The notes: a model not told the origin generated them from the letters alone. A stretch of 64,000 bases of DNA from COE1 sp963596435 (GCA_963596435.1 CAVBMG010000003.1:1-64000); one strand, 5' to 3'; positions 7,971 to 17,134 are shown, counted from the first letter of the stretch. Numbers and translations are program-made.

Positions 7971-8772
7971 TCTTCTTTTCCTCCTTGCTTACTTTATCCC
8001 CTGCCTGCGCATCATAGAAGCGGTGTGAACATCCACTGTCACCACATGATGCACAATCAACACTGCATCCGGACTGAATCTTATCGACATTCTGTCCTTT
8101 CTCTGCCATCTTTCTCTTCACACGGTTCTGAATTGCAGTCAGAGTAGCCAGTACGAAGAATGCCCCAGGTGCCATGATAAAGATAGCAATAGGCACATAT
8201 TCTACCTGATGATTGATTCCTACCGCTGCAAGTACATGATTGATTCCACTGCAAATACCGGACATAACAGGTAAACCGAAGATTTCGCCTGCGCCCAGAA
8301 GCTCTCTGACTGCACCAATACAGGTCAGCGCAACTGTAAATCCAAGTCCCATTCCCAGACCATCAAAGAAAGATGGTATAACCGGATTCTTGGAAGCAAA
8401 TGCTTCTGCACGTCCAAGAATAATACAGTTTACAACGATCAGTGGAATATAAATACCCAGTGAGTCATACAGGCTTGGAATAAATCCCTGTAACAATAAC
8501 TGCATTACCGTAACAAAAGAAGCAATAATTACGATAAATGCCGGGATTCTTACTTTATCCGGGATGATATGTCTCAGCAAAGAAATAATCATATTACTCA
8601 GTACCAATACTGCTGTCGTCGTTAATCCCATGCCTAGGCCATTGACTGCTGAAGTTGTAACAGCCAGTGTAGGACACATACCAAGCGTTAGTACAAAGGT
8701 AGGATTTTCTTTAATCAATCCGTTGAAAAAGACCTGTGCAGAACTTTGTTTGATTTCTTCTTTCTCACTCAT
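7963..8772 (-). CDS. rnfE: Rnf complex subunit RnfE with Cys-rich C-terminal tail
   Basis: Membrane subunit homologous to RnfA. The 269-residue protein carries FVLTLGMCPTLAVT and IVVNCIILGRAEAFA, matching the inverted pseudo-symmetric partner of RnfA. The last 45 or so residues after the membrane region are hydrophilic and contain CSVDCASCGDSGC followed by H, a four-Cys cluster not needed for the core fold, possibly a metal or redox site. It overlaps rnfG by four bases and rnfA by eight. Confidence 0.95.
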   Translation of the reverse strand: MSEKEEIKQSSAQVFFNGLIKENPTFVLTLGMCPTLAVTTSAVNGLGMGLTTTAVLVLSNMIISLLRHIIPDKVRIPAFIVIIASFVTVMQLLLQGFIPSLYDSLGIYIPLIVVNCIILGRAEAFASKNPVIPSFFDGLGMGLGFTVALTCIGAVRELLGAGEIFGLPVMSGICSGINHVLAAVGINHQVEYVPIAIFIMAPGAFFVLATLTAIQNRVKRKMAEKGQNVDKIQSGCSVDCASCGDSGCSHRFYDAQAGDKVSKEEKKNG

Positions 8773-9380
8773 TGCACACTGCCTCCTTTCAGAATCTTAT
8801 CAAAATATGCAAAACCGGCATTTACGCCATTAACTACTGCATTGGTAGTAATAGTAGCACCACTGATTGCATCTATCTCAGAATCTGCTGTTGCCCCTGT
8901 CTTTGTATAAGTAAATTTCGATACGTTCTTATCTGCGAACTGTGGTACTAATACCTCTCCGGCTCTCATACCAAGACCGGCTGTTTCGGAAATACTCAGA
9001 AGAGAGATACCATTTAGCGTTCCCTCATTGGTAATTCCCATTGAGAATTGAATATCTCCACCATAGCCTTCGTGGTCTGTAACCGTAATTACATAACCAA
9101 GTAATGCTCCTGATGCATCCTTAGCCGCCATAAGCTCATCAATATCTGCCCCACTGATTCCTGCATCAGCAAGAACCTGCTCTATCTGAGCAGAGTCAGC
9201 CAGTTCCTGTGCTTCAAAAGAATCAGCCGCTGCAAATACATTCTGACAGGCTTCATTCTTTGCCTTTTGCTCCTGCTGTGCGATTGGTTCCTTTGTAATG
9301 TCATTTACAACACCAAGCATCAATCCCGCGATCAAAGTAATGGCAAAGAGAATCAGTGCATCTTTTATCATACCTTTCAT
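8769..9380 (-). CDS. rnfG: Rnf complex subunit RnfG (covalent FMN)
   Basis: Extracytoplasmic-facing flavoprotein of the Rnf complex. The 203-residue protein has one N-terminal helix (about 7-25) and an FMN-binding domain with EIDAISGATITTNAVV near residue 175; the second Thr of the SGATITT motif is the expected covalent FMN attachment site, added by ApbE, which is not in this window. It overlaps both neighbours by four bases (ATGA). Confidence 0.95.
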   Translation of the reverse strand: MKGMIKDALILFAITLIAGLMLGVVNDITKEPIAQQEQKAKNEACQNVFAAADSFEAQELADSAQIEQVLADAGISGADIDELMAAKDASGALLGYVITVTDHEGYGGDIQFSMGITNEGTLNGISLLSISETAGLGMRAGEVLVPQFADKNVSKFTYTKTGATADSEIDAISGATITTNAVVNGVNAGFAYFDKILKGGSVQ

Positions 9381-10315
9381 GCTCTTTCCCCTCCTTTGCC
9401 GAATGCCTTAGGCATTGTAACTTTCTCAATCAATGGAACTAACAGATTGCCAAGTATGATCGCATAGGATACGCCCTCTGCGGAAGGTCCGAATACTCTG
9501 AATATTCCAGTCATGATTCCAAGGAAAATACCGTAAAGATACTGCCCTTTCTTCGTAATCGGTCTGGTCACATAGTCTGTTGCCATGAAAAAGGCGCCAA
9601 GCATCAGACCGCCACCAGCCAGATTGGCTGATATATACTGGGAATCAAAGCCATGTCCGCCAAAGATTGTGATAAAAATAACAAACGTTATGATATAGGA
9701 ACCCGGAACTTTTAAATCAATGACTCCAAGCAGAATCAGTATACATGCACCAATAATCAATGCTACCATACTGGTCTCACCAATCGTACCTGCTGTCCGT
9801 CCTATGATCATGTTCATCACATCTACTTTCTCTCCGGCTTTTAATGCAGCCAGGGGAGTAGCGCCTGTATATGTATCACAATTAAAGTTCGTCATCAGAG
9901 AAGTAAAGGAAATCATCAGGAAGCATCTTGCTCCCAGCGCAGGGTTCATAAAGTTCTGACCCAATCCTCCAAACAGCATCTTTACTACCAGAATTGCAAA
10001 GATTCCACCAAGGGCAGCCATCCATAACGGTGCCATAGGCGGCAGATTCATTGCAAGCAGCAAGCCTGTTACTACAGCGGATAAATCTCCTACTGTAATC
10101 TTCTTTTTCATGCATTTCTCATAAATATATTCTGTTAATACTGTAGATGCAATGGTCACAATAATCACAGCCAAAGCATGCAATCCGAAATTATACACTC
10201 CAAATCCCGCAGCAGGAAGCAGGGATATTATGACATACAACATAATCCGTGATGTCGTATCCTTCGACCTGATGTGGGGATTGGAAGATACCTTCAATAA
10301 ATCACTCACGTCCAT
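9377..10315 (-). CDS. rnfD: Rnf complex subunit RnfD (covalent FMN)
   Basis: Large membrane subunit carrying covalent FMN. The 312-residue protein starts with VSSNPHIRSKDTT, typical of RnfD, and has about nine hydrophobic segments; YTGATPLAALKAG holds the FMN-attached Thr. The ATG at 10315 has AGGAGG only three bases upstream, so GTG at 10309 (nine-base spacing) is an alternative start. It begins seven bases after the rnfC stop. Confidence 0.94.
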   Translation of the reverse strand: MDVSDLLKVSSNPHIRSKDTTSRIMLYVIISLLPAAGFGVYNFGLHALAVIIVTIASTVLTEYIYEKCMKKKITVGDLSAVVTGLLLAMNLPPMAPLWMAALGGIFAILVVKMLFGGLGQNFMNPALGARCFLMISFTSLMTNFNCDTYTGATPLAALKAGEKVDVMNMIIGRTAGTIGETSMVALIIGACILILLGVIDLKVPGSYIITFVIFITIFGGHGFDSQYISANLAGGGLMLGAFFMATDYVTRPITKKGQYLYGIFLGIMTGIFRVFGPSAEGVSYAIILGNLLVPLIEKVTMPKAFGKGGERA

Positions 10316-10322
10316 ATGCCTC

Positions 10323-11642
10323 CTATTTCTTCTTTTTATTTGCAAGTACTAATTTACGCATAGATTTAATAGACTGTGTCAGCTGTCTCTTGGCTGGACA
10401 GACATAACTGCAACATCCACATTCACAGCATTCCAGACCATTATTGGCTTCAAAACCTGCCAAGTCACCGTGCTCCGCACAAATAGCAAGCTTTCTGGGA
10501 ACTACTCTACCCGGACATACTTCTACACATCTGCCGCAATTGATACATGCACTTGGTTCATACATGGATACTTCGTCTTTTGTCATACACAGCAATGCGG
10601 ACGCAGTCTTAGTCGTAGGCACATTCAGGTCAAATAATGCAAAGCCCATCATAGGACCACCTGACACGATCTTCTCCGGCTGTGTCTTCAATCCTCCGGC
10701 TTCTTCAATCAGGTCTTTATAATTCATACCGATACGAACATAGAAGTTACGTGGATCATTTACTGCATCTCCTGTTACTGTAACAATTCTGTTCATCAAC
10801 GGTTTGCCTTCTTTGACCGCATGATAAATTGCAACTACTGTATCTACATTATCTACTACACATCCGGCATCTGCTGGAAGCATGGATGAGTTAATCGCTC
10901 TTCCTGTCGCTGCGTAGATCAGCTGACGCTCAGCGCCTTGCGGATATTTTGTTTTCAATGCCTTTACAGAGATTCTGGTATCATCCTTTGTAAGATCTTT
11001 CAGAAGCTGAATACAATCCGGTTTATTATCTTCTACAGCCAGAATACCTCTTGCATTGTCAAAAAGTCGCAGGATAATCTTCAGCCCTTCTATAAGCTTC
11101 TCAGGTTCCTCTAACATTCTTCTGTAATCTGATGTCAGATATGGTTCACACTCTGCACAGTTCGCAATTACATACTCAATCTTCTCCGGTTCTTTGGGTG
11201 ATAATTTCACATGAGTAGGGAATCCTGCTCCACCCATACCAACTACTCCGGCTTCCTGTATCAGCTTGATGATCTCCTGCTTACTTAATTTGTCCGGATC
11301 ATGAGCCTCGTAAGTAACCTCCTCAAATAATCCATCGTTATCAATGATAATAGAATTTACCATATCACCGGTAACAACTCGTCTGGGTTCGATTGCTTTT
11401 ACCGTTCCTGATACAGACGAATAAATCGGTGCCGATACGAAGCCCCCCGCTTCTGCTATCTTTTGCCCCGTAAGAACCCTGTCGCCCTTTGCAACAACAG
11501 GTACAGCCATTGCACCAATATGCTGGCTTAAAGGATATACCATCTCGCCCTTGGGTGGTTCGATTACTTTCATGGGCTTGTCCTTGGACAGATCCTTGCC
11601 ATCATACGGATGAATACCGCCATGAAATGTCAGCTTAGCCAT
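10323..11642 (-). CDS. rnfC: Rnf complex subunit RnfC (NADH-binding)
   Basis: Peripheral subunit that exchanges electrons with NAD(H). The 439-residue protein has an N-terminal RnfC barrel domain (MKVIEPPKGEMVYPLSQHIGA region), the flavin/NAD-binding Nqo1-like core with GVVGMGGAGFPTHVK near residue 135, and two C-terminal iron-sulfur motifs, CINCGRCVEVCP and CCECGCCSYVCP. AGGAG precedes the ATG. It is the first gene of rnfCDGEAB, the order seen in Acetobacterium and other clostridia. Confidence 0.96.
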   Translation of the reverse strand: MAKLTFHGGIHPYDGKDLSKDKPMKVIEPPKGEMVYPLSQHIGAMAVPVVAKGDRVLTGQKIAEAGGFVSAPIYSSVSGTVKAIEPRRVVTGDMVNSIIIDNDGLFEEVTYEAHDPDKLSKQEIIKLIQEAGVVGMGGAGFPTHVKLSPKEPEKIEYVIANCAECEPYLTSDYRRMLEEPEKLIEGLKIILRLFDNARGILAVEDNKPDCIQLLKDLTKDDTRISVKALKTKYPQGAERQLIYAATGRAINSSMLPADAGCVVDNVDTVVAIYHAVKEGKPLMNRIVTVTGDAVNDPRNFYVRIGMNYKDLIEEAGGLKTQPEKIVSGGPMMGFALFDLNVPTTKTASALLCMTKDEVSMYEPSACINCGRCVEVCPGRVVPRKLAICAEHGDLAGFEANNGLECCECGCCSYVCPAKRQLTQSIKSMRKLVLANKKKK

Positions 11643-11717
11643 TGCTTCTCCTTCTTTCTTACTTTCTTAGATGTCACAACTTAAAGGTTCTGATAATTCA
11701 TTTTGTGAACACCCACT

Positions 11718-11723
11718 ATTATA
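11718..11723 (-). promoter_or_regulatory. Candidate -10 box for the rnf operon
   Basis: A consensus TATAAT on the minus strand about 75 bases before rnfC. No good -35 lies 16-18 bases upstream (AAACCA at the 17-base position), so an activator or another sigma factor may be needed, or the call may be chance in AT-rich DNA. Confidence 0.35.
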
Positions 11724-11796
11724 AATATACTATCTTTTTATGGTTTTTTCTACATTATTCGTGAGATTTTGATAAAATAAGGATATATAAGATGCC

Positions 11797-12894
11797 TTAA
11801 TTATTGCTTTCTTCCTCTGCATCTTTTTGCTGTAAATAAAAAATAGCTTTTTGTGTCTCTATCTCTTCTCGCAGTTCCTCTTCCGTTGGCAAATACAACT
11901 TATACTTACTTGCAAACAACTGTTCATTTCCATGCAAAATGGAATATTTTGCAATATCTTCATCCGTCTCCGAACACAAGACAATTCCCAGTGTCGGGTT
12001 ATCATCCGAAGATTTTTTCAATTCATCATACATCCTAATATACATATCCATCTGTCCGACATCCTGATGTGTAATACGTTCCGTTTTTAAATCTATAAGC
12101 ACAAAGCATTTCAAGATATAATTATAAAAGACCAAATCTATATAATAATCCTGTTTTTCCGTATGAATATGCTGCTGTCTGGCTACAAAAGCATATCCTT
12201 TTCCCATCTCCATAAGGAATTTCTGCAAATTGGTGATAATGCTTGCCTCAAGTTTTGTTTCAGTAAAGGAAGCATCGGGCGTCAATCCCAGGAACTCAAC
12301 CATAACAGGATTTTTAATAAACTCAAGTTTATCATTCTGGTATGCAGAAGTTTTTTCTCTCATTTCATGCTCTACAGCTTTTTTATCCTGTGATTTCAAT
12401 AAACGATAATAATACTGTGTGTCAATATTCCGCTGTAATGTACGAACACTCCAAGTCTGCTCATACGCTTCTTTTTCATACCATTTACGAGCAGTCTCGT
12501 CATGCACCTGAAGTAAAATTCGATAATGTGTCCATGTCAATTTGAACGCAGATTTTCCACTCACTGAGTGGAAAATCTCTGGAAAGTATTTATAAAACCT
12601 ATAAAAGTTATATAAGTTCGTTTTTGTATAGCCCTTTCCATACTTTTTTGTTAACTCTTTTGACAATCTCTTTATAACCTCTGCGCCATATTCAGCTCGT
12701 TCTTCCCCTGCTAACTCTTCCTCTGCAATTCGATATCCAATCAACCAATTTCTTTGTGATAATATCGTATTTACTGAACGATACGCCTCTTTTTGAGATA
12801 CTTCTATGATCTTTTGAACATCATTTAGTATGTTGTCTGTTTTTTGAAAATTATCCATAATAGCATTATTTACACTATTCATAACTTCATTCAT
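11797..12894 (-). CDS. DUF1016/YhcG-family PDDEXK nuclease
   Basis: Predicted DNA nuclease. The 365-residue protein has an N-terminal helical DUF1016 domain (about 20-170, with WLIGYRIAEEE and TWTHYRILLQV) and a C-terminal PDDEXK-like domain whose motif is YYIDLVFYN (Asp253) followed by FVLIDLKT (Asp268, Lys270). Both catalytic halves appear intact. GGAGG lies eight bases before the ATG. It stands alone: no methylase, specificity subunit or antitoxin adjoins it, though the family often sits in defence or mobile regions. Confidence 0.88.
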   Translation of the reverse strand: MNEVMNSVNNAIMDNFQKTDNILNDVQKIIEVSQKEAYRSVNTILSQRNWLIGYRIAEEELAGEERAEYGAEVIKRLSKELTKKYGKGYTKTNLYNFYRFYKYFPEIFHSVSGKSAFKLTWTHYRILLQVHDETARKWYEKEAYEQTWSVRTLQRNIDTQYYYRLLKSQDKKAVEHEMREKTSAYQNDKLEFIKNPVMVEFLGLTPDASFTETKLEASIITNLQKFLMEMGKGYAFVARQQHIHTEKQDYYIDLVFYNYILKCFVLIDLKTERITHQDVGQMDMYIRMYDELKKSSDDNPTLGIVLCSETDEDIAKYSILHGNEQLFASKYKLYLPTEEELREEIETQKAIFYLQQKDAEEESNN

Positions 12895-12920
12895 CCGCCT
12901 GTCCTCCGTAAATATCTCCT

Positions 12921-12969
12921 ATTTCTATTATCAGACATATAAGAAATAAAGTCCATGATTTCTATTATC
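12921..12969. repeat. Pair of 12-base direct repeats upstream of the DUF1016 nuclease
   Basis: ATTTCTATTATC occurs at 12921-12932 and again at 12958-12969 (37-base period). On the minus strand each copy reads GATAATAGAAAT and includes a -10-like GATAAT, so this may be two promoter elements or two binding sites controlling the nuclease. Confidence 0.45.
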
Positions 12970-13063
12970 TAATTTTGTCATTTTACATTCAAAAACTTTA
13001 CATCATCTAGCCCCATGTGCTAAGTTATTTATATAAGATTACAGAAAGGTGGAATAACTCGCT

Positions 13064-14179
13064 ATGAAATGCATTTCCAATAATCTGGGTGCGCTGGCTC
13101 CCCGATATCCCATTGAGAATCTCTGTATTCCAAAGCAAACACTTTTTATTGATATAGAAACTACAGGTCTCTACGCCAAAAGCTCATCTCTTTATCTGAT
13201 TGGCTGCATCTACTATAATACGCAGGAACAGTCTCCTGCATGGTATTCTATCCAGTGGTTCGCCACCAACTATGAAGATGAAGAAAATGTGCTGCGTGCC
13301 TTTGCAGATTTTGCTTCTGATTACCGCTATCTGATTCACTTCAATGGCAATCAGTTCGACATTCCATATCTTGTGAAAAAAATGGAACAATATCATATTT
13401 CCTGTGATCTGAGCAGATTTGAAGGAATTGATATTTATCGCCGTATCGCTCCTTATAAGAATTTTATGAAACTTCCAAACTGTAAGCAGAAGACTATTGA
13501 AGGATTCCTGCATACAGAACGCGAAGATGTCTACTCTGGCGGTGAGCTGATTGATATTTATCACGAATATGTTCTTACACATGATCCAGAGAAGGAACAT
13601 TTTCTCCTGCTCCATAATGAAGAAGATATTAAGGGTATGTTAGATATCATTGCTGCTCTTGCAATCCCCGACTTAATCCATAATCCGGTAAAAGTCACGA
13701 AAGTACAGGCAAACTACTACAATGATATCCATCAACAGCGTTGTCCTGAGATTATTATGAATCTGAAATTCCCTGTTCCATTGCCTGCCGATATTACATG
13801 TAGTGCCAACAGCTGCTATTTCATCGGTTCTGGTAACGAAGGCAAGCTGCGTGTACCTATTTACGAAGAGGAAATGAAATATTTCTATTCTAATTACAAG
13901 GATTATTACTATCTTCCTCAGGAAGATATTGCAATTCACAAATCTGTAGCCGGATTTGTAGATAAAGAGTTCCGTCAACAGGCATTAGCTTCCAACTGCT
14001 ATACCCGCAAAGTCTCTTCCTATCTTCCGCAATGGGATACGTTATTTACTCCATTCTTCAAACGCGAATACAAAGATCACGACCTATTCTTTGAGCTGAC
14101 TGATGAATTTAAGACACGAAGAGAAGATTTTAACCGATATGCACATCATGTACTGGAAATGATTGCATCACATTGCTGA
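13064..14179 (+). CDS. YprB-type ribonuclease H-like 3'-5' exonuclease
   Basis: Predicted DEDD-family 3'-5' exonuclease. The 371-residue protein shows TLFIDIETTGL (Asp30 and Glu32), LIHFNGNQFDIPYL (second acidic motif near residue 95) and EEDIKGMLDI (third motif near 188), which together form a metal-binding site. The C-terminal 170 residues are a family extension of unknown role. AAAGGTGG is the ribosome site upstream of the ATG. It is transcribed divergently from the nuclease gene and ends at a strong shared terminator. Confidence 0.88.
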   Translation: MKCISNNLGALAPRYPIENLCIPKQTLFIDIETTGLYAKSSSLYLIGCIYYNTQEQSPAWYSIQWFATNYEDEENVLRAFADFASDYRYLIHFNGNQFDIPYLVKKMEQYHISCDLSRFEGIDIYRRIAPYKNFMKLPNCKQKTIEGFLHTEREDVYSGGELIDIYHEYVLTHDPEKEHFLLLHNEEDIKGMLDIIAALAIPDLIHNPVKVTKVQANYYNDIHQQRCPEIIMNLKFPVPLPADITCSANSCYFIGSGNEGKLRVPIYEEEMKYFYSNYKDYYYLPQEDIAIHKSVAGFVDKEFRQQALASNCYTRKVSSYLPQWDTLFTPFFKREYKDHDLFFELTDEFKTRREDFNRYAHHVLEMIASHC

Positions 14180-14185
14180 TGTATA

Positions 14186-14226
14186 AGAAGAGGTATTGTT
14201 ACTTGTTTCGTAACAATACCTCTTCT
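14186..14226. terminator. Bidirectional terminator between the YprB-like gene and cheR
   Basis: A perfect 17-base stem (14186-14202 and 14210-14226) with a 7-base loop. On the plus strand it is followed by TTTTCTAC. On the minus strand the tail TTATAC is weaker, but the stem is long enough to stop cheR transcripts also. Confidence 0.88.
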
Positions 14227-14234
14227 TTTCTACT

Positions 14235-15014
14235 TTATTTCGCTTTAACATAAAAGAAAGAATTCTTTCTATCAAAGTTAATTTCTTTATAGTTCATAAT
14301 CTGTTCTGTACTTCCAATAAACAGGATTCCTTCAGGCTTTAGGGCTGCATTGAACTTACGGAACACTTCATCCTTTGCTTCCTCAGTAAAATAGATCAGT
14401 ACATTTCTGCACACAATCAAATCACACCTGTCAGGATATGTATCTTTCAATAAGTTATGCTGCTTAAATTCAACTCTTGACTTAATATCGTTAGATATCT
14501 GATAAGATGGACCTATCTTGGTAAAATACTTTTTCTTTAAATCTTCTGGTACGGATGCGATACTTTTCTCATTATAAAGTCCTGTTTTCGCCTTATCTAT
14601 AACCTGTTTATCAATATCCGTTGCTATGATCTTTATCTGATTTAATGGTATATGTCTGGATAACGCCATAACCAGAGAATATGGCTCGTCTCCTGTAGAG
14701 CATGCAGCACTCCATATTTTCAGGTTCTTTCCAAATTTGGAAATCAATTCTGGAATAATCTCCTGATCCAGTAACTTCCATTGTTCTGGATTGCGGTAGA
14801 ATTCAGATACGTTAATCGTCAGATAATTAACAAATTCATCAAATACCGTTTTATCTTCTTTCAGTCTCTGTACGAACTTATCATATCCTACAATCTTATT
14901 CTTGGCAATCAGTGTATCAATACGCCTTTTCATCTGTTTTTCTTTGTACGCGTTCAAATCAATCTTCGTCAGAGTATAGACTTCTTTTTTGAAATATTCA
15001 TAATCATATGCCAT
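14235..15014 (-). CDS. cheR: CheR-type protein-glutamate methyltransferase
   Basis: SAM-dependent enzyme that methylates glutamates on chemoreceptors. The 259-residue protein has the all-helical CheR N-terminal domain (about 1-75, with MKRRIDTLI) and the Rossmann-type catalytic domain with IWSAACSTGDEPYSL near residue 98, IATDID and CRNVLIYF. It is full length. No chemoreceptor, cheA/B/W/Y or flagellar gene occurs in the window, so it is an orphan here; its targets may be encoded elsewhere or it may modify another protein. Confidence 0.9.
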   Translation of the reverse strand: MAYDYEYFKKEVYTLTKIDLNAYKEKQMKRRIDTLIAKNKIVGYDKFVQRLKEDKTVFDEFVNYLTINVSEFYRNPEQWKLLDQEIIPELISKFGKNLKIWSAACSTGDEPYSLVMALSRHIPLNQIKIIATDIDKQVIDKAKTGLYNEKSIASVPEDLKKKYFTKIGPSYQISNDIKSRVEFKQHNLLKDTYPDRCDLIVCRNVLIYFTEEAKDEVFRKFNAALKPEGILFIGSTEQIMNYKEINFDRKNSFFYVKAK

Positions 15015-15045
15015 GGCTACTTATCCCCTTTTCTAAACGCATAAA

Positions 15046-15072
15046 GCTCTAGGAGTATAATACTCCTAGAGC
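15046..15072 (-). terminator. Terminator after rpsA
   Basis: GCTCTAGGAGTA at 15046-15057 pairs perfectly with TACTCCTAGAGC at 15061-15072 around a 3-base loop, and a short U-rich tail (TTTATG) follows on the minus strand. It lies 23 bases after the S1 stop codon and separates it from cheR. Confidence 0.75.
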
Positions 15073-15094
15073 GAATTAACTGTACTTACAAAGA

Positions 15095-16252
15095 TTAGTT
15101 CTCTTCTGCTTCCTGCTTAGCAATTACTGCATCAATATCTACAGATACAACATCAGAATCATCTTCTGCTGTCTCTTCTACAGCTGCTTCCTTAGGTTCA
15201 GGAGCGGATAAAGCTTTAACGCTTAAACTGATCTTCTTGCCTTCTTCGTTGAAATCTACAACCTTAGCTGTAACTTCCTGACCAACGCTTAATACGTCTG
15301 ATGGCTTCTCAATATGCTCTTTAGCGATCTGAGAAACATGAAGAAGAGCATCAATACCTGGCTCTAATTCTACGAATGCACCAAAGTCTGTCATTCTTGC
15401 TACTTTACCAGTAACTACATTACCTACAGCATACTTGGTAGCTGCATCTTTCCAAGGATTGGAATCATCAAATTTCAGAGATAATGCAACCTTAGTTCCG
15501 TCAATATCCTTGATCAGGACTTTAAGAGTTTCACCAACCTTGAATACCTTCTTAGGATTCTCAACACGTCCCCAGGACATCTCAGAAATATGAAGCAGAC
15601 CATCAACGCCACCTAAATCAATGAATGCACCGAAGTCTGTAACGTTCTTAACTGTACCTTCTACGATATCGCCAACTTTGATCTTCTCAAAGAGTTCCTT
15701 CTGCATTTCAAGCTTCTTAGCAACGATAAGCTGCTTACGATCGCCGATATATCTTCTTCTCTTAGGATTGTACTCGCTGATTACGAATTCGATTTCCTGT
15801 CCTGCATATTTGCTTAAATCTTTCTCATATACATCAGATACAAGACTTGCAGGGATGAAAATTCTTACTTCGTCAACTACAACGCTTAATCCACCGTCAA
15901 GTACCTGTGCAACCTTAGCTGTAAGTACTTCCTTATTGTTGAATGCTTCTTCAATTCTCTTATTGCCTCTGTCAGCAGCAAGTCTCTTGTATGTTAAGAG
16001 AACCTGTCCCTCACCATCATTTACCTTTAAGACTTTTACTTCCATCTTGTCGCCAACGTTTACAAGAGTGGTCAGGTCTACATTAGGCTCATTGGTGTAT
16101 TCGTTACGTGTAAGAATACCGTCTGACTTGTAACCGATGTTAAGGATTGCTTCATCCGGTTTTACATCGATGACTGTACCTTCAATTACCTCTCCTGTAT
16201 GAATAGTTTTTAATGATTCTTCTAACATTTGTTCAAAAGTTAATTCTGACAT
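15095..16252 (-). CDS. rpsA: 30S ribosomal protein S1 (four S1 domains)
   Basis: RNA-binding S1 protein. The 385-residue product has four S1 repeats, about residues 15-85, 100-165, 185-255 and 270-340, the last two with VTDFGAFIDLGG and MTDFGAFVELEPG, then an acidic tail. This short form is usual in Firmicutes and may act in translation or RNA metabolism without being a core ribosomal protein. ATG 16252 is chosen over 16270 because GAGGAGG lies nine bases upstream. It overlaps the ispH stop by 20 bases. Confidence 0.93.
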   Translation of the reverse strand: MSELTFEQMLEESLKTIHTGEVIEGTVIDVKPDEAILNIGYKSDGILTRNEYTNEPNVDLTTLVNVGDKMEVKVLKVNDGEGQVLLTYKRLAADRGNKRIEEAFNNKEVLTAKVAQVLDGGLSVVVDEVRIFIPASLVSDVYEKDLSKYAGQEIEFVISEYNPKRRRYIGDRKQLIVAKKLEMQKELFEKIKVGDIVEGTVKNVTDFGAFIDLGGVDGLLHISEMSWGRVENPKKVFKVGETLKVLIKDIDGTKVALSLKFDDSNPWKDAATKYAVGNVVTGKVARMTDFGAFVELEPGIDALLHVSQIAKEHIEKPSDVLSVGQEVTAKVVDFNEEGKKISLSVKALSAPEPKEAAVEETAEDDSDVVSVDIDAVIAKQEAEEN

Positions 16253-17081
16253 AATTTTGAACCTCCTCAATTATTTTGTTTGGGGTAGAAGCCCCCGCTG
16301 TGATGCCCACTAGTTCAACAGAATTAGGTAGTTCTAATTGCAGGTCTGCCAGTGTCTGTATATAGTAAGTATTCTCACATTCACTTTTGCACAGCTCATA
16401 GAGCTTGCGGGTATTGGAACTATGAGTACCACCTATCACAATCATAACGTCAGCTTTGGCTGCAAGTTCGCTTGCTTCCTTCTGGCGTTCTTCTGTTGCA
16501 CTACAAATAGTATTCGCAACAATTATATCATAACCTTTTTTTTGAAAAATTTCAACTAATTCTTGAAATTTCTTGTAGTTAAATGTCGTTTGAGATACAA
16601 CACAGTATTTATCGTCCATAGAGCCGTCAAACTCAAGTGCTTCTTCCCTGGATTCTATCACGATCGCAGGAGTTTTGCACCATCCTCTGATTCCTTCTAC
16701 TTCCGGATGCTTCGCATTACCTATAACGATAATACGTCTTCCTTCTGTGCTCTCCTTCTCCACAATTTTGTGAATACGCTTTACAAAAGGACAAGTCGCA
16801 TCAATGCATTCTATGTTCTTTTGTTCCATGATTTCATAAATTTCCTTTGGGACTCCATGCGCACGTATTACAACGCTTCCTTCTGTAAGTTCGGTCAGTT
16901 CCTCTTTCGTATTGAGTACTTTTACACCCTTTTCTTCCAGATCCGCTACTACATCATCATTATGGACAATAGGACCATACGTATATATTTTCTTGTTTTC
17001 TGCAAGCTGTTCATATACTCTGTCCACTGCCCTTTTCACGCCAAAACAAAAGCCTGATGATTTTGCCAATACTACTTCCAT
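16233..17081 (-). CDS. ispH: 4-hydroxy-3-methylbut-2-enyl diphosphate reductase
   Basis: Iron-sulfur enzyme that makes IPP and DMAPP in the last step of the MEP isoprenoid pathway. The 282-residue protein has its three cluster cysteines in GFCFGVKRAV, DATCPFVKR and NTICSATEERQ, and the HGVPKE motif. ATG 17081 starts the conserved MEVVLAKSSG segment; the frame is open to 17144, but that would overlap cmk. The 3' end overlaps rpsA. Fused IspH-S1 proteins are known in clostridia, so the overlap is a two-gene version of the same link. Confidence 0.94.
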   Translation of the reverse strand: MEVVLAKSSGFCFGVKRAVDRVYEQLAENKKIYTYGPIVHNDDVVADLEEKGVKVLNTKEELTELTEGSVVIRAHGVPKEIYEIMEQKNIECIDATCPFVKRIHKIVEKESTEGRRIIVIGNAKHPEVEGIRGWCKTPAIVIESREEALEFDGSMDDKYCVVSQTTFNYKKFQELVEIFQKKGYDIIVANTICSATEERQKEASELAAKADVMIVIGGTHSSNTRKLYELCKSECENTYYIQTLADLQLELPNSVELVGITAGASTPNKIIEEVQNYVRINF

Positions 17082-17134
17082 TCTATTTGTATGCCTTTCT
17101 ACTATCCACAGGACATGGCTGCATATCTGCTTCT

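Noticed and set aside
6579..11642. Alternative reading of the operon as Nqr (Na+-translocating NADH:quinone reductase)
   Set aside because: RnfB with multiple ferredoxin motifs, RnfC with two C-terminal iron-sulfur sites and the order CDGEAB identify Rnf; NqrF and NqrA are absent.
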